A stretch of DNA of 64,000 nt, taken from assembly GCA_031178065.1 (NCBI GenBank), contig JAPSJS010000009.1, positions 1 to 64,000 on the forward strand, in the 5' to 3' direction. The position numbers and the translations under genes were made by a program. The notes below the pieces were generated by a model, which was not told the DNA's origin, did no database searches, and saw nothing but the letters and a program-made list of their open reading frames with translations. This DNA is from Altererythrobacter sp. GTDB taxonomy: Bacteria; Pseudomonadota; Alphaproteobacteria; Sphingomonadales; Sphingomonadaceae. This document shows positions 63,351 through 64,000 of this stretch, piece by piece (position 1 is the first letter of the stretch; each line of letters begins with the position of its first letter).

Positions 63351-64000
63351 TCAGTCCACCACGACCTCGCTCTGGACGTGCAGCTCCACTTGCGTGGCGC
63401 CGACCGCGGAAGTGTAGATCGCGTACTCGATGCCATCGATCTGCTGGGAGCCCGCTGCCGTCCAGCCTGCTCCGAGCGTCACCGAATCGTCCGCATCGCC
63501 CAGCAGCTTGAGGATCGGATCGCTGCCGCCGGCAATGCCGAGGACATCGGCCGCCGAGAGGCTGCTGATGGCATTGCCATGCAGATCCAGCGCCTCGACG
63601 TTCGCCAGCCGCGTGTCGAGCTCGGTGCCCGACAGGCTCTCCCCGTCGCGGAGGCGGACGGTGTCCGTGCCCGCACCTGCGTTGATCGTGCCGCCGGTCC
63701 ACAGGAGCGAGTCGTTGCCGTTCGTCCCGAGCTGGGCATAGGAGTTCACCGTCAGGTCGACCGTGTCGGATGCCGAAGTACTCGCCCCGTCAGTCGTGAA
63801 CGCCTCCACCCGGATCTGAACGCCTGAAGCGGTGGTATTCTGATCCGTCAGCGCGTCACGCGCCTGCAGGAACCCGATCTGATCGAGATCCGCCTGCGAC
63901 AGGCCGGTCAGGGTGTAGGTGTCAGTCGCGGCGTCGTAGCTCACGCCGTCGACCTTCTGATCCGCCCCGACGTAGAACGAGGCGAACTCACCCAGGCCCG
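63351..64000 (-). CDS. Large RTX/cadherin-like surface protein, 3' end only
   Basis: The frame is open to the right edge, so the gene is truncated by the window (216 residues seen, C-terminal end). Segments VDGVSYDAATDTYTLTGLSQADLDQIGFL, GTNGNDSLLWTGGTINAGAGTDTVRLRDGE and NVEALDLHGNAISSLSAADVLGI with DSVTLGAGWTAAGSQQIDGIEYAIYT match the tail ends of giant Ig-like/RTX adhesins (GxNGxDxL and LDLxGNAxSxLxAxDVLxI). The C-terminus ends QSEVVVD. It is probably secreted by a type I system encoded elsewhere. Confidence 0.75.
   Translation of the reverse strand, partial: GLGEFASFYVGADQKVDGVSYDAATDTYTLTGLSQADLDQIGFLQARDALTDQNTTASGVQIRVEAFTTDGASTSASDTVDLTVNSYAQLGTNGNDSLLWTGGTINAGAGTDTVRLRDGESLSGTELDTRLANVEALDLHGNAISSLSAADVLGIAGGSDPILKLLGDADDSVTLGAGWTAAGSQQIDGIEYAIYTSAVGATQVELHVQSEVVVD

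Overview
The window is GC-rich alphaproteobacterial chromosome, most likely from a sphingomonad (Sphingomonadales; Sphingomonadaceae or Erythrobacteraceae). This assignment is an inference. It rests on the str-S10-spc ribosomal arrangement, the many TonB-dependent receptors, the SapC/tryptophan-halogenase neighbourhood, an HWE-type sensor kinase, and the dispersed short palindromic repeats typical of that group. No database search was possible.

Layout. (1) 1-14.3 kb, minus strand: the ribosomal block, read rpsL-rpsG-fusA-tuf, then two terminator-like hairpins, then the S10 and spc genes from rpsJ to rpmD, running off the left edge. S5 carries a long acidic plus RGG-rich N-terminal extension, and L3 carries an acidic C-terminal tail. 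Palindromic repeat doublets sit inside this normally compact cluster. (2) 14.9-17.3 kb: an arsenic operon, arsR-arsI-arsC-acr3. (3) 17.7-23.2 kb: two small hypothetical genes, a LysR regulator, ppk1-ppx (polyphosphate) and apaG. (4) 23.4-31.5 kb: metZ, two small proteins, and a PMT-type mannosyltransferase facing a Dpm1/GtrA fusion; then leuB, recO, ubiK, tspO and tlyA. (5) 31.5-38.1 kb: a lipoprotein, a compact structured RNA with an 18-codon ORF, ilvE, nadE-pncC, topoisomerase IB and a YghU-like GST, ending at tRNA-Gln(UUG).

(6) 38.2-57.5 kb looks like an old accessory island. Just downstream of tRNA-Gln lie an integrase N-terminal remnant and an aldo/keto-reductase C-terminal remnant. Further in are a MarR regulator divergent from an S41 peptidase, a frameshifted coiled-coil gene, an HWE kinase with its receiver, a beheaded TonB receptor and a regulator fragment. 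The island's main cargo is a minus-strand locus: DUF4212 plus a sodium:solute symporter, then a TonB receptor, a flavin halogenase, SapC, a JmjC-type cupin, a second flavin halogenase and a LacI regulator. Two LacI-type palindromes stand before the receptor gene, and a serine hydrolase diverges from the transporter genes. The far side of this stretch contains a degenerate copy of tRNA-Gln.

(7) 57.8-63.3 kb: a phosphorus-scavenging set made of a TonB receptor, a Ca2+-dependent phosphoinositide phospholipase C-like enzyme and a PhoA-type alkaline phosphatase, converging on the 3' end of a large RTX/cadherin-like surface protein gene cut by the right edge. The least understood and most interesting parts are the halogenase-SapC-JmjC-TonB locus, the tRNA-Gln-bounded island and the small RNA/ORF element upstream of ilvE.
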